From Pricia antarctica (GTDB lineage Bacteria > Bacteroidota > Bacteroidia > Flavobacteriales > Flavobacteriaceae), in contig NZ_FNAO01000001.1 in assembly GCF_900101815.1 (NCBI RefSeq), positions 496,001-560,000 on the forward strand: DNA of 64,000 bases. The letters are read 5' to 3'. The notes under the pieces were generated by a model, which saw only the letters and a program-made list of their open reading frames with translations, searched no databases and had not been told where the DNA came from. Made by a program: the position numbers and the translations under genes. Every line of letters begins with the position of its first letter. The stretch's first letter is position 1. This document shows positions 36,083-45,788 of this stretch, piece by piece.

Positions 36083-36943
36083 ATGGCCAATTTAAAGGAA
36101 ATACGAAACAGAATCTCATCGGTATCTTCGACCATGCAGATTACGAGTGCCATGAAAATGGTATCCGCGGCAAAGTTGAAGAAAGCACAGGATGCCATAA
36201 CGGCCATGCGACCGTATGCAGATAAACTAACGGAACTGTTGCAAAGTCTAAGCGCCAGCTTGGATGATGATTCCGGAAGCAAGTATTCCGATAACCGGAA
36301 GGTCAATAAGGTGTTGATTGTTGCTATTACCTCGAACAGAGGTCTTGCAGGTGCTTTCAATTCCAACATTTTAAAACAATGCACGCTGTTATTAAACGAG
36401 GTCTATGCGGGCAAGCAGGTCGACTTTATGGCTATCGGGAAGAAGGCGAACGATTTTTTAAAAAAGAAATCCACCGTAATTTCAAATCACAGCAGCCTGT
36501 ATGAAGACCTGACCTTTGACAATGCATCTACCATCGCCGAAGAGCTGATGGCCCAATTTACGTCGGGAAATTACGACCGTATCGACATTGTATACAACAA
36601 GTTCAAGAACGCTGCCACACAAATTGTGATGACAGAGCAATTCCTGCCCATCGCACCTGCGGAAGGCGCAGAAAACCTCAGTACCGATTACATATTTGAG
36701 CCTTCGAAAATCGAAATCGTAGAGCAGTTGATTCCGAAATCGCTCAAGACCCAGTTGTACAAATCTATACGGGATTCCTTCGCCAGTGAGCACGGGGCCC
36801 GTATGACGGCTATGCACAAAGCTACCGATAACGCCACTGAACTTCGTGACGACTTGAAGTTGAAATACAACAAAGCACGTCAGGCATCGATTACTAATGA
36901 GATTTTAGAGATTGTTGGTGGGGCAGAGGCTTTGAACAACTAA
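36083..36943 (+). CDS. atpG: ATP synthase F1 subunit gamma
   Basis: A 286-residue rotor shaft subunit. The N-terminal helix contains EIRNRISSVSSTMQITSAMKMVSAAKLKKAQ and the C-terminal helix ARMTAMHKATDNATE and LKYNKARQASITNEILEIVGGAEAL, both family-typical. It is the last gene of the cluster and is followed by a strong terminator. Confidence 0.97.
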   Translation: MANLKEIRNRISSVSSTMQITSAMKMVSAAKLKKAQDAITAMRPYADKLTELLQSLSASLDDDSGSKYSDNRKVNKVLIVAITSNRGLAGAFNSNILKQCTLLLNEVYAGKQVDFMAIGKKANDFLKKKSTVISNHSSLYEDLTFDNASTIAEELMAQFTSGNYDRIDIVYNKFKNAATQIVMTEQFLPIAPAEGAENLSTDYIFEPSKIEIVEQLIPKSLKTQLYKSIRDSFASEHGARMTAMHKATDNATELRDDLKLKYNKARQASITNEILEIVGGAEALNN

Positions 36944-37028
36944 TCCACTATATCCACTTTATTAGGTTGCTGGGTATGGCAGAAGTTTTCTCCGCAGGCC
37001 ATAGCATAAAAAATGTAAGACGAGACAT

Positions 37029-37060
37029 AAACCCCACCAACCAGTGGGGTTTTTTATTTT
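37029..37060 (+). terminator. Intrinsic terminator of the ATP synthase operon
   Basis: AAACCCCAC (37029-37037) pairs perfectly with GTGGGGTTT (37044-37052), loop 6, followed by a T-rich run. It lies 86 bp after the atpG stop. Confidence 0.85.
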
Positions 37061-37118
37061 TATTTACTAAATCCATGTTAGGTTTTTATCCATTTTTTAA
37101 ACGACTTTTGCATCGTTT

Positions 37119-38342
37119 ATGACCTCCAAAAAATCCGCCTTACTCTTTATCTTTATCACTATTCTGGTCGATGTCATCGGTATAGGTATCATCCTTCCCA
37201 TAATTCCTGATTTGATAATGGAACTGACCGGAGAAGGCATAGATACAGCGGTTATTTATGGCATGTGGTTGACTACCGCCTTTGCGGGTATGCAGTTTTT
37301 GTTTTCGCCGGTTTTAGGGGAAATCTCCGATCAGTATGGTAGACGGCCGATTCTGTTGATTGCGCTACTCGGCTTGAGCATCGATTATTTGATACATGCT
37401 TGGGCGCCTAGCATCGCATGGCTGTTTTTAGGACGTTTTCTAGCGGGTATTACGGGAGCCAGTTTTACCGTGGCTTCGGCTTACATTGCCGATGTCAGTA
37501 CGAAGGAAAACAAGGCCAAAAACTTCGGATTGATCGGTGCGGCCTTCGGATTGGGTTTTATCATTGGCCCCGGTATCGGAGGGTTTTTTGGTGAAATCGA
37601 TATCCGTCTGCCTTTTTATATCGCTGCGGGCCTGACTTTTGCCAATTTTCTCTTCGGATGGTTCTTCGTTCCGGAATCTTTGGTGCCCGAAAATAGAAGA
37701 CCGCTCGATATCAAAAAAATGGTTCCCGGGGTTTCCTTGGTGAGCCTTCGAAACTATAAGGGGGTGTTGCTACTTATTCTTGCCTTTTTCCTAGCCAATT
37801 TAGCGGGACAGGCTTTGCCCTCTACCTGGTCGTATTACGGCATAGAACGTTATAACTGGAGTCCAAAGGAAATCGGGGTTTCATTAATGGTCGTCGGACT
37901 TTTGGTCGCCATCGTTCAAGGTTTTTTAGTCGGGGTTGTAGTCAAGAAATTCGGGAAACGAAATGCAATCACCTTCGGTTTCCTATTTTGGACTATCGGC
38001 ATGTTCCTCTTTTCGCTGGCTACAGAACCATGGATGTTGTATGCCTTTTTAGTTCCCTATGCGCTCGGTGGCATTGCCGGACCGACGGTGCAAGGCGTTA
38101 TTTCAAATCAGGTATCCGAAAAAGAACAGGGCAACTTACAGGGGGCCATTACCAGCTTATTGAGCATCACCGCTATTTTAGGCCAATTGGTATTTTCTCC
38201 GGTTTTCTATTTCTTTATCCGTCCGGAAGGTGATATTTACTATCCAGGCGCACCCTATACTTTGGCAGCGTTGTTTTTATTGACCGCTTTTGTTTTTGCA
38301 CTTCTGGCAATGAGAAGCATGAACCTTCAAGATGAGGAGTGA
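37119..38342 (+). CDS. MFS transporter, TCR/Tet family
   Basis: A 407-residue twelve-helix major facilitator. The A-motif between helices 2 and 3 reads GEISDQYGRRPILL, and the N-terminal helix IFITILVDVIGIGIILPIIP is typical of the TCR/Tet-type drug:H+ antiporters. Most flavobacterial homologues are of unknown substrate, so tetracycline resistance should not be assumed. It is a single gene behind the ATP synthase terminator. Confidence 0.88.
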   Translation: MTSKKSALLFIFITILVDVIGIGIILPIIPDLIMELTGEGIDTAVIYGMWLTTAFAGMQFLFSPVLGEISDQYGRRPILLIALLGLSIDYLIHAWAPSIAWLFLGRFLAGITGASFTVASAYIADVSTKENKAKNFGLIGAAFGLGFIIGPGIGGFFGEIDIRLPFYIAAGLTFANFLFGWFFVPESLVPENRRPLDIKKMVPGVSLVSLRNYKGVLLLILAFFLANLAGQALPSTWSYYGIERYNWSPKEIGVSLMVVGLLVAIVQGFLVGVVVKKFGKRNAITFGFLFWTIGMFLFSLATEPWMLYAFLVPYALGGIAGPTVQGVISNQVSEKEQGNLQGAITSLLSITAILGQLVFSPVFYFFIRPEGDIYYPGAPYTLAALFLLTAFVFALLAMRSMNLQDEE

Positions 38343-38513
38343 GATAGTCCGCTCGGACTGATTGAAATACAGGCCATAATCAGCTAAGTGCAGAATAATA
38401 AAGTCAGGTACGAGAGAATAGATGGCATCCAGCAGAAGCTACTGGTTATCTATCCGACCGAATCGGCCAAAACTAAGCAATAGCCCTGAATTTGTAGATG
38501 AGGGATTCAAACT

Positions 38514-38543
38514 TTGCCACATCCCCATAAAGAGGTACTTTTG
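38514..38543 (+). promoter_or_regulatory. Putative promoter of the flippase gene
   Basis: TTTG ending at 38516, a 19-bp spacer and TACTTTTG (38536-38543): an exact match to the Bacteroidota housekeeping promoter. The TTG start codon is 20 bp downstream. Confidence 0.6.
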
Positions 38544-38563
38544 GGACTTAATCCGCACTGGTA

Positions 38564-40024
38564 TTGAACCCGCTCAAAAAACTCTTCCAACAAACCGCAA
38601 TCTATGGTCTGGCAACTGTACTACCCCGGATGCTCTCCTTTCTTTTGGTACCTATCTATACCGAGGTCATGGCGCCCGAAAAATATGGTGTTGTTACCAT
38701 TATCTTTTCGTGGTTTGCCATCTTTAATGTTTTTTTGGCCTATGGAATGGAAACCGCTTTTTTTCGATTTTACAACAAAGCGGAGAATAAGGAATCTGTA
38801 GTATCCACTACCTTAATTTCATTGTTGGGAAGCACTTTATTTTTTTTGGTAGTGGGTCTGCTATTTCAAGGTTGGTGGTCCGCTATTTTAGATATCGAAC
38901 GCGTTTATGTTAAATATCTTTTTCTGATTTTGTCTTTGGATGCGCTGGCTATCATACCGTTCGCATGGCTTCGGGCCAATGAGAAACCCATGAGATATGC
39001 GCTTATAAAAACGACAAATGTCGCCATCTACCTCGGGCTAACGATTTTTTTTCTATTGGTCTTGCCAAATCTTGGGAAAGGAAACTCCGATGGATGGGTG
39101 CAAAATCTATACATTCCGGATTTTGAAATTTCCTATATTCTTATTTCCAACCTTGTTGCGAGTGGCATAACGCTCTTAATCATGTTTCCTCTGTACCTTA
39201 AAAATAAGTATGTTTTCGACCAAGATCTATTCAAGCGTATGATGAACTACGCCTGGCCAGTGCTCATTGCAGGGATTGCCTTTACCATAAACGAAGTTTT
39301 CGATAAAATACTGCTTGACAAATTACTTCCGGTCGAAATGGCCGAAAGCGAAGTTGGCAAATATGCCGCCTGTTACAAATTGGGTATGTTCATGACCCTT
39401 TTCGGCACCGCCTTTCGCTTGGGTATCGAACCTTTTTTCTTTAGCCATGCCGGAACAAAAAACCCACAGCGAGCCTATGCACAGATTACAGATTATTTCG
39501 TGGTAATCGGTAGCATCATTCTTTTGGCGGCAGTGGTTTTCGCTGATGTTTTAAAGGTGCTTTTCATTCGAAACGAATCCTACTGGGAGGCCATGGCCGT
39601 AGTGCCACTGATACTTTTAGCTAGTTTCTTTCTAGGCATCTACCACAACTTATCCGTGTGGTACAAAGTCACCGACAAAACCCGCTATGGAGCCGTAATA
39701 TCAATTATTGGAGCTATTATAACAATCAGTATAAACTATTTATTTATTCCCTCTATGGGATATATGGCCTCTGCAATCGCTACGCTTTTCGCCTATGGCT
39801 CTATGATGGTGCTGTCGTATTATTTTGGAAAATCGCGCTATCCCATTCCCTATAATTTCAGGAAAATGCTGTTTTATTTGGGGATTTCCACTTTGTTCTC
39901 CGTCCTATCCTTTTATGTTTTCGATAGGAATCTGTATATCGGAAGTATATTACTTTTACTATTCCTAGGTTTGGTATATAAGTTGGAGAACGATATATTG
40001 AGGAAGGTTTTTTCGAAACGTTGA
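38564..40024 (+). CDS. Oligosaccharide flippase family (MOP/Wzx-like) membrane protein
   Basis: A 486-residue membrane protein with about fourteen hydrophobic segments, of the polysaccharide-biosynthesis/MATE-like superfamily that flips lipid-linked sugars. It opens NPLKKLFQQTAIYGLATVLP and LLVPIYTEVMAPEKYG. The start is TTG at 38564; upstream sequence in frame is not protein-like and a strong promoter ends 20 bp before it. It precedes dut by 113 bp. No glycosyltransferases are adjacent, so it may serve cell-wall or lipid-carrier traffic. Confidence 0.88.
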   Translation: MNPLKKLFQQTAIYGLATVLPRMLSFLLVPIYTEVMAPEKYGVVTIIFSWFAIFNVFLAYGMETAFFRFYNKAENKESVVSTTLISLLGSTLFFLVVGLLFQGWWSAILDIERVYVKYLFLILSLDALAIIPFAWLRANEKPMRYALIKTTNVAIYLGLTIFFLLVLPNLGKGNSDGWVQNLYIPDFEISYILISNLVASGITLLIMFPLYLKNKYVFDQDLFKRMMNYAWPVLIAGIAFTINEVFDKILLDKLLPVEMAESEVGKYAACYKLGMFMTLFGTAFRLGIEPFFFSHAGTKNPQRAYAQITDYFVVIGSIILLAAVVFADVLKVLFIRNESYWEAMAVVPLILLASFFLGIYHNLSVWYKVTDKTRYGAVISIIGAIITISINYLFIPSMGYMASAIATLFAYGSMMVLSYYFGKSRYPIPYNFRKMLFYLGISTLFSVLSFYVFDRNLYIGSILLLLFLGLVYKLENDILRKVFSKR

Positions 40025-40137
40025 AATTAAAAGGTCGGATGCACGAAGCTTGGGGCTCGGTGTAAAACGAAGTAGTATTTACCAAAAACCTTGCATCTAG
40101 CATCCAACACCTAGCCAATAATCCATAAATTATAGCA

Positions 40138-40572
40138 ATGAATATCAAAATCATCAATAAATCAACCCATAAACTCCCCCACTACGAAACCGATGCCTCT
40201 GCAGGTATGGATCTCCGGGCCTATCTTGCGGAAGCCGTGACCTTAGCACCTTTAGGGCGGGCCATCATCAAAACGGGACTTTTCATCGAGCTTCCCGTAG
40301 GCATCGAGGCGCAGGTAAGACCCCGGAGCGGTCTGGCGGCCAAAAAAGGGATAACCGTACTGAACGCCCCTGGCACGATTGATGCAGATTATCGGGGAGA
40401 GGTAGGCGTAATACTGGTAAACCTATCCAACGAATCGTATACGATTGAAAATGGTGAACGCATCGCCCAACTCGTTATTGCACATCACGAAAGGGCGGAA
40501 TGGGAAGAGGTCGGCGAGCTTTCGGAAACGGATAGGGGCGCTGGTGGTTTTGGGAGTACGGGAATTCATTAA
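40138..40572 (+). CDS. dut: dUTP diphosphatase
   Basis: A 144-residue trimeric dUTPase that converts dUTP to dUMP. All five motifs are present: [50 protein letters not shown] and the C-terminal [10 protein letters not shown] arm. It heads a set of closely spaced plus-strand genes (TPR protein, DUF4292 lipoprotein, EnvC-like factor), an arrangement common in Bacteroidota. Confidence 0.97.
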   Translation: MNIKIINKSTHKLPHYETDASAGMDLRAYLAEAVTLAPLGRAIIKTGLFIELPVGIEAQVRPRSGLAAKKGITVLNAPGTIDADYRGEVGVILVNLSNESYTIENGERIAQLVIAHHERAEWEEVGELSETDRGAGGFGSTGIH

Positions 40573-40642
40573 GATTTTTCTGCTGATATGCCTCTGTACC
40601 GCAGTCCAAGGCATCGGGTACAGTAAAATTGAAGTTCACAAC

Positions 40643-41593
40643 ATGTATAAAGCACTTTTCACACTAATAGGCTTACTGGGATTTCTACTAATCCCAATCC
40701 AAAGCCGTGCCCAAGAAAACCCGGATCCCGACCCCGACCCTGACGTCGAAAACAGCGCAGAAGTCTTTCTAGAGGCCTATTCCGATGATTTTCAGGAAAA
40801 TTTTTTCGAAGCACTCAAGCAAAAAGGTATCGAGAACTACGACAAAGCTATCAACTCTTTTTTAAAATGCAAACAGCTTGATGCCACGAATCCGGTAATC
40901 GACCACGAGCTGGCTAAGGTCTATTATGAAACCAAACAATATCCGCTGGCCGAGGAATATGCGCTGACTGCCGTGAAAGCGGAACCTGAAAACCTGTGGT
41001 ATGTCGATACCTTAATAGCGATTCTGCAGAAACAGGGAAAATCCACCGAAACTATGACGGCGGAGCTTCCATTCGACCAACCCGAGTTCAGCGAGAACGC
41101 AGCTTCCGTTTATTTCGAGAAAGGAAATTATGAAATTGCGTTACGTATTATTAACAAGGCAATACAAAGCAAATTTGCTGCCACCCTTACTGCAAAAATC
41201 AACGATTCCATTGAAAAACGCGAGGCGCGCCCGACAAGCACTACCCTCGCCCTTGAAAAACCAAATATAGCGTCAAATCCCGTGGAAGATTATAAATTCC
41301 GAATGGAAGGTTTAATACAAGCTGATAGTCTTCCCCTCTTGCAACAGCTCTCCGAAGAGGCTTTGGAAAGCTATCCATCACAACCTTATTTCTATTTCGC
41401 CCAAGGCTACGCGCTGAACAAAACGGGCAAACATCAAGAGGCCGTTGAAACTCTCGAAGCCGCACTCGATTATTTGATCGACGACACATCCCTAGAGAAC
41501 AAAATTTTTCAGCAATTGGCAGATGCCTACACCGCCCTCAACAATGCTGTAAAGGCAAATACGTATCTTCGTAAGATAAAACCTGGATTTTAA
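40643..41593 (+). CDS. TPR-repeat exported protein
   Basis: A 316-residue exported protein. I start it at ATG 40643 because MYKALFTLIGLLGFLLIP gives a clean signal peptide ending near SRAQ; the longer frame overlaps dut. After a PDPDPDPD run, tetratricopeptide repeats extend to the C-terminus (ALKQKGIENYDKAINSFLK, HELAKVYYETKQYPLAEEYA, FAQGYALNKTGKHQEAVETL). TPRs mediate protein binding; the partner is unknown, though neighbours point to envelope biogenesis. Confidence 0.85.
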   Translation: MYKALFTLIGLLGFLLIPIQSRAQENPDPDPDPDVENSAEVFLEAYSDDFQENFFEALKQKGIENYDKAINSFLKCKQLDATNPVIDHELAKVYYETKQYPLAEEYALTAVKAEPENLWYVDTLIAILQKQGKSTETMTAELPFDQPEFSENAASVYFEKGNYEIALRIINKAIQSKFAATLTAKINDSIEKREARPTSTTLALEKPNIASNPVEDYKFRMEGLIQADSLPLLQQLSEEALESYPSQPYFYFAQGYALNKTGKHQEAVETLEAALDYLIDDTSLENKIFQQLADAYTALNNAVKANTYLRKIKPGF

Positions 41594-41607
41594 AGTCCGA
41601 TACATAC

Positions 41608-42408
41608 ATGATGCATATAATTTTCAGATCATTCCCCAGATATATCGCCATTATTGCGTTTGCGATGCTGGCGTTTTCCTGTAAATCAAAAAAGGTGGTT
41701 ACCGATGGCACACTCGATGAAAATCTATCCGCCAAAGCCATTATACGCACACATTACGATAATGCCCTTGATTTTAAGACGCTGAGTGGCAAAATGCGTA
41801 TCGATTATTCCGATGGCGAAGATTCGCAAGGTGTAGCGGTAAGCCTGCGTATGGAAAAGGATAAAGCCATTTGGATCAGTGCGCCCTTCGGTGTGGTAAA
41901 AGCCTACATCACCCCTGGCAGGGTAACCTTCTACAACAAACTGCAAAAAGAATATTTTAATGGAGATTTTGCCTACCTCAGCAAATTCGTGGGGATAGAA
42001 CTTGATTTCGAACAGGTGCAGAACCTATTGTTGGGGGAAGCGTTACTCGATTTGAAAGCTGCCAAATACGACGCCTCCATCACTGGCGTCAACTACCAAT
42101 TGAAGCCCAAAAAGGCTTTGGAGCTGTTCAAGGTGCTCTTTGAGATCGAGCCCAAAAATTATAGGATGGCCTCGCAACAATTGTCCCAACCCCTAAAAAA
42201 AAGATTGCTACAGATTAATTATACCGATTATCAAAAAATAAATAAATGGGTGCTCCCGCAGAAGATAGCAGTCGCCGCCATAGAGAAAGACAAACGGAGT
42301 ATAATCGACATAGAATACCGAAACATCGAGTTCGACCGGCCGCTCAGTTTTCCGTATGAAATACCGAATGGTTTTGACGAAATCAAATTGAAGGATGATG
42401 CGTTGTAG
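41608..42408 (+). CDS. DUF4292 domain lipoprotein
   Basis: A 266-residue lipoprotein (signal RYIAIIAFAMLAFSC). The body fits DUF4292, which resembles LolA/LolB-like lipoprotein carriers (SGKMRIDYSDGEDSQGVAVSLRMEKDKAIW, LLGEALLDL). Its gene lies 14 bp after the TPR gene and overlaps the EnvC-like gene by 14 bp, so the three are translated together. The carrier role is by fold resemblance only. ATG 41608 or 41611 may be used. Confidence 0.85.
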   Translation: MMHIIFRSFPRYIAIIAFAMLAFSCKSKKVVTDGTLDENLSAKAIIRTHYDNALDFKTLSGKMRIDYSDGEDSQGVAVSLRMEKDKAIWISAPFGVVKAYITPGRVTFYNKLQKEYFNGDFAYLSKFVGIELDFEQVQNLLLGEALLDLKAAKYDASITGVNYQLKPKKALELFKVLFEIEPKNYRMASQQLSQPLKKRLLQINYTDYQKINKWVLPQKIAVAAIEKDKRSIIDIEYRNIEFDRPLSFPYEIPNGFDEIKLKDDAL

Positions 42409-43627
42409 AGCGAATGTTATCGTCTTTTTATATGTATTTTTTTCTTTTGGATGCCACGCCGTCTTCTCCCAGGTCGATGAGCAGGAAGTTTTGGAGGCGA
42501 AGCGCGAACAGCTACAAAAGGAAATCGAACAAATTAACTTGCTATTGTTCGATCAAAAGGAAAAACGCGGCAACGTACTGGAACAAATGGAGGCACTTAA
42601 TCAAAAGATTGACGTACGCCAGCGACTGATCGATGTGACCAACGAGCAATCGAACCTACTGGACCGAAAAATCAATACCAACGTCAACGCCATATCAGAA
42701 CTAAGGGCGGCATTAGCCAAACTCAAGGAAGATTACGCGCTAATGATACAAAAGGGCTATCAGAGCAAGATTCAGCAGAGCAAACTGATGTTCCTACTAT
42801 CTTCCGAAAACTTTTTTCAGGCCTTTAAACGACTGCAATACATTAAGCAATACACGGACTTCCGAAGGCAGCAGGGCGAGGAAATCGTAATCAAGACCGA
42901 CACCCTGACCAAATTGAACATTGACCTTAGCGAACAGCGAAAACAGAAGGAACGCTTGATAGCGGAAAACCGAAGCGCGAAACGGGAGATGGAGCAAGAA
43001 AGAAATTCCCAACAATCGTTATTGGGCTCTATCCGTAAAGACGAAACCAAATATGCATCGGCCATTCGCGACAAGCAACGCGAGACCAAGGAAATCGATC
43101 AGCAGATCGAAAAACTGATTAAAGAGGCCATCGCCGCCGAGAATGCGGCCTCCGGGAAAGACAATTCCGATCCCAGTAAATTCTTGTTGACTCCAGAAGC
43201 CGCCATCGTAGCCAATAGCTTTACCGCCAACAAAGGCCGATTGATCTGGCCGGTAGAAAAGGGATTCAAGAGCCAAGGTTATGGGGTTTACGCCGATGCC
43301 ATTTATCCCGGAATCAAGCATGAGAGTAACGGTGTAGTCATCACCACGGATGCCGGTGCCAAGGCCAGGGCCATTTTTAGGGGCGAGGTTATCGCGATCC
43401 TGTCCATTCCTGGGGGTAATAAAGCCGTGCAACTTAAGCACGGAAACTTTATAAGCACCTACTACAACCTGAGTACTATTTACGTTAAAAAGGGAGACCG
43501 CGTCGATGCCAAAACCATATTGGGAGATATTTATACCAATCGGTCTAATGGCCAGACCCGTCTGAAATTCTACCTGCACCAGAATACCTCAAAGCTGAAC
43601 CCGGAGGAGTGGGTGTATCAGTTGTGA
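42395..43627 (+). CDS. EnvC-like murein hydrolase activator (degenerate M23)
   Basis: A 410-residue exported protein: signal peptide to about residue 26, long coiled coil (about 28-255), then a C-terminal LytM/M23-type domain (about 280-410) including GVVITTDAGAKARAIFRGEV and HGNFISTYYNLS. The zinc ligands of active M23 peptidases are not intact: the H-x-x-x-D site reads HESNGV and the later HxH reads KFYLH. This pattern matches EnvC and NlpD, which activate amidases at the septum without cutting peptidoglycan themselves. Overlap with the DUF4292 gene is 14 bp. Confidence 0.88.
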   Translation: MMRCRANVIVFLYVFFSFGCHAVFSQVDEQEVLEAKREQLQKEIEQINLLLFDQKEKRGNVLEQMEALNQKIDVRQRLIDVTNEQSNLLDRKINTNVNAISELRAALAKLKEDYALMIQKGYQSKIQQSKLMFLLSSENFFQAFKRLQYIKQYTDFRRQQGEEIVIKTDTLTKLNIDLSEQRKQKERLIAENRSAKREMEQERNSQQSLLGSIRKDETKYASAIRDKQRETKEIDQQIEKLIKEAIAAENAASGKDNSDPSKFLLTPEAAIVANSFTANKGRLIWPVEKGFKSQGYGVYADAIYPGIKHESNGVVITTDAGAKARAIFRGEVIAILSIPGGNKAVQLKHGNFISTYYNLSTIYVKKGDRVDAKTILGDIYTNRSNGQTRLKFYLHQNTSKLNPEEWVYQL

Positions 43628-43634
43628 AAAGGAG

Positions 43635-44144
43635 TTAGGTAAACAATGCCTTCAGCTCCGTAGCTTCATCGGGCTTCATTTTGCCGGCGAGTACCAAGCT
43701 TAATTGCTTTCTGCGTAGGGCACCATCATAGCGTTCCTTTTCCAGTCCGGTTTCAGGCGCCAACGGCGGCACTTCGGTAGGCCTTCCCATTTCGTCGACG
43801 GCCACAAAAGTATAAATGGCTTCGTTGGCCTTTGAGCGTTCGCCGCTAAATCGGTCTTCCATCCAAACATCGATATACACCTCCATGGAAGTCCGGAACG
43901 CTCGGGACACTGCTGCGTCAACGGTCACTACACTCCCCACGGGCACCGATTGGTTAAAGGCCACATGGTTTACCGATGCGGTTACCGTAATGCGGCGGCT
44001 ATGGCGGCGAGCTGCAATACTGGCGGCACGGTCCATACGGGCCAAAAGTTCGCCGCCGAAAAGATTGTTCAAGGGGTTGGTCTCACTAGGAAGCACCATA
44101 TCAGTCATTATAGTGCGGGATTCGCTGGGATGTTTGGGCTGCAT
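43635..44144 (-). CDS. Acyl-CoA thioesterase (hotdog fold, YciA/BACH-like)
   Basis: A 169-residue single-hotdog acyl-CoA thioesterase. The family segment NNLFGGELLARMDRAASIAA and the strand DRFSGERSKANEAIYTFVAVDEMGRP are present. It hydrolyses acyl-CoA to free acid and CoA in the cytoplasm. It is convergent with the EnvC-like gene (7 bp between stops). Confidence 0.93.
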   Translation of the reverse strand: MQPKHPSESRTIMTDMVLPSETNPLNNLFGGELLARMDRAASIAARRHSRRITVTASVNHVAFNQSVPVGSVVTVDAAVSRAFRTSMEVYIDVWMEDRFSGERSKANEAIYTFVAVDEMGRPTEVPPLAPETGLEKERYDGALRRKQLSLVLAGKMKPDEATELKALFT

Positions 44145-44192
44145 ACTTTATATTTTCGCCAAAGATACGGCCTTCCGAAAAAAGTGGATGGG

Positions 44193-44579
44193 TTATTCCA
44201 TATCCTTCAACTGAATGGAAAGCGCTTTGGTAGAAAGTTGTACTTCGATGAGCGAAAGAATCAGGGACACCATCAGCGCAAAAAGGCTGATACCAAAGAT
44301 GAGATTGGCTCAAAACCGCAATTCCACATAGATCAATGACATCGTTATCACTGCCAGCAAAAAGCTGAAAATTGCCGTGGCCTGCATGTTCTTAATTAGG
44401 GTCAGGCGTTTGCTAAGTTGTTTCACTTGAAGACCGATCGATTTTGATTCCGTTTCCTGATATTTTTGGTGCAATTGTCGGATCAGGGCCGCAATCGCCA
44501 AATATCTAGCATTATACGCCAACATGGTCAACGAAATAGCCGGAAAAAGAAGGGCCGGTATACTTAGGGATAATTCCAT
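44193..44579 (-). pseudogene. DUF2721 membrane protein gene with in-frame TGA
   Basis: The minus-strand frame from ATG 44579 (MELSLSIPALLFPAISL) runs 89 codons to a TGA at 44312-44310 and then continues in the same frame without interruption for 38 codons (ANLIFGISLFALMVSLILSL and onward to QLKDME) to TAA at 44193. The combined product has the three-helix layout, length (about 128) and C-terminal LxDME-type end of DUF2721 proteins. The TGA falls between helix 2 and helix 3, where a tryptophan (TGG) would be natural. A single-base nonsense change is the simplest reading; stop-codon readthrough is possible. Nothing else in the gene looks decayed. Confidence 0.75.
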
Positions 44580-44759
44580 AATATTTCATTTAGAAAACCT
44601 AAACCGACCTTGGACCAAAGGATACAAAATGTAAGACAAGAATTCGAAATATAGACTAGTGCGGTTGCTCTTGGTAATTTGAAACCATACGACTTAACGC
44701 CTGTTTGGGGCCAGGTCTTAAATCGAATAGGGTAATCAAGCAAGGTCAATGACAAACAA

Positions 44760-45743
44760 TCACTTCTTCTCAAATTTGCGAGAACTTGAACGGTCCGCCG
44801 TCGGAAAATCATCGGGAATATCTTGGGTCACTTTTCCCGTTGCCGCCCATTCCGCTCCCCTAAGCATCGCAGTCAAGAAGCCAACGCCCATGACGGAATA
44901 GTCCGCATGGCCCATGATGTTGTGGAAAATCCGGCCCTTGCCGTAAGTTAAGGTCATTAATGCCGGTTCGTGATAGCCCGTTCCTTTATTATCCGGTTCG
45001 GAGTAGGCTGTGGCGAGGATTTCCATGTTTTCGGCGGGACCGCGCAGGCTGTTGTAAAGTTCGTCTTTGGTGTGCATCCAGGTTGACGGCATACCCTTTG
45101 TTATTGGATGTTGTGCGTTTCTGACCTGAATCCGGTATTCACTTTGTGGGCCGTGTGCACCGGCATTTCCGGGAGAAGCGTCGCGAATCAACTCTCCGGC
45201 GTCGTTGTAATACACATGTGGGCCATCCTTTTCGGTACGGTCTCCCCATCCGCCCAGACCGATCATCTGATTGTAAGCCTCCCATTTCGGAAAGCAGTTA
45301 TCGGCGGCGTGAAACACCACTAGTCCACCCCCCTTTTTCATGTATTTTTCAAGTTTCTTTTGGGTCTTTTCAGGCCACGGGGCAGCATTCCATCCAAAGT
45401 TATTGATAACCACATCGTATTTGGAGAAATCGGGACTAAAATCGGGATCTGGTTTCGGTTCTGCCAAAGCTTGGGTCTTGGGCATGCCTTCAATGGCGAA
45501 TTCCTCCAAAAATTCATCACCCTTCCAAGTATATTTAGAACGGACCACATCCACAGAAAACATCCCCGTTGCTTCCATCTCATGTTTTAGAATATAGGTC
45601 AACTTAGGCCATTGGTCGTGGTTATTCTGGCCATCTAGGATAAGCGCCTTTATTTTGACCGTGCTTTTTGGGGATTGTGAAAAAGTGGATCCGTAGCCTA
45701 TCAGGGAAATCAATATCAATGGGATAAATTTGAACTTCTGCAT
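44760..45743 (-). CDS. ThuA-domain secreted protein
   Basis: A 327-residue exported protein (signal to about residue 22) of the ThuA family, a glutamine-amidotransferase-like fold first linked to trehalose use. Family segments seen are KALILDGQNNHDQWPKLT, VVINNFGWNAAPWPEKTQ, GGGLVVFHAADNCFPKWEAY and MTLTYGKGRIFHNIMGHADYS. ThuA proteins are abundant in Bacteroidota near carbohydrate genes, but here no sugar gene is adjacent. The biochemical role is unclear. Confidence 0.92.
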   Translation of the reverse strand: MQKFKFIPLILISLIGYGSTFSQSPKSTVKIKALILDGQNNHDQWPKLTYILKHEMEATGMFSVDVVRSKYTWKGDEFLEEFAIEGMPKTQALAEPKPDPDFSPDFSKYDVVINNFGWNAAPWPEKTQKKLEKYMKKGGGLVVFHAADNCFPKWEAYNQMIGLGGWGDRTEKDGPHVYYNDAGELIRDASPGNAGAHGPQSEYRIQVRNAQHPITKGMPSTWMHTKDELYNSLRGPAENMEILATAYSEPDNKGTGYHEPALMTLTYGKGRIFHNIMGHADYSVMGVGFLTAMLRGAEWAATGKVTQDIPDDFPTADRSSSRKFEKK

Positions 45744-45788
45744 AAATTCTATTTTTAGAGTAGCTAAATATAAGGGATTGTTTGGGAA

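Noticed and set aside
30886-36943. Search for atpD and atpC inside the ATP synthase cluster
   Set aside because: No beta or epsilon subunit ORF is present; absence here is normal in Bacteroidota, so it is not evidence of a defective enzyme.
37119-38342. Calling the MFS gene a tetracycline-resistance gene
   Set aside because: Only the general TCR/Tet family pattern is visible; nothing in sequence or context supports tetracycline as substrate.
43019-43579. Minus-strand 186-codon ORF inside the EnvC-like gene
   Set aside because: The plus-strand gene has signal peptide, coiled coil and LytM domain; the antisense ORF is a codon-bias shadow.
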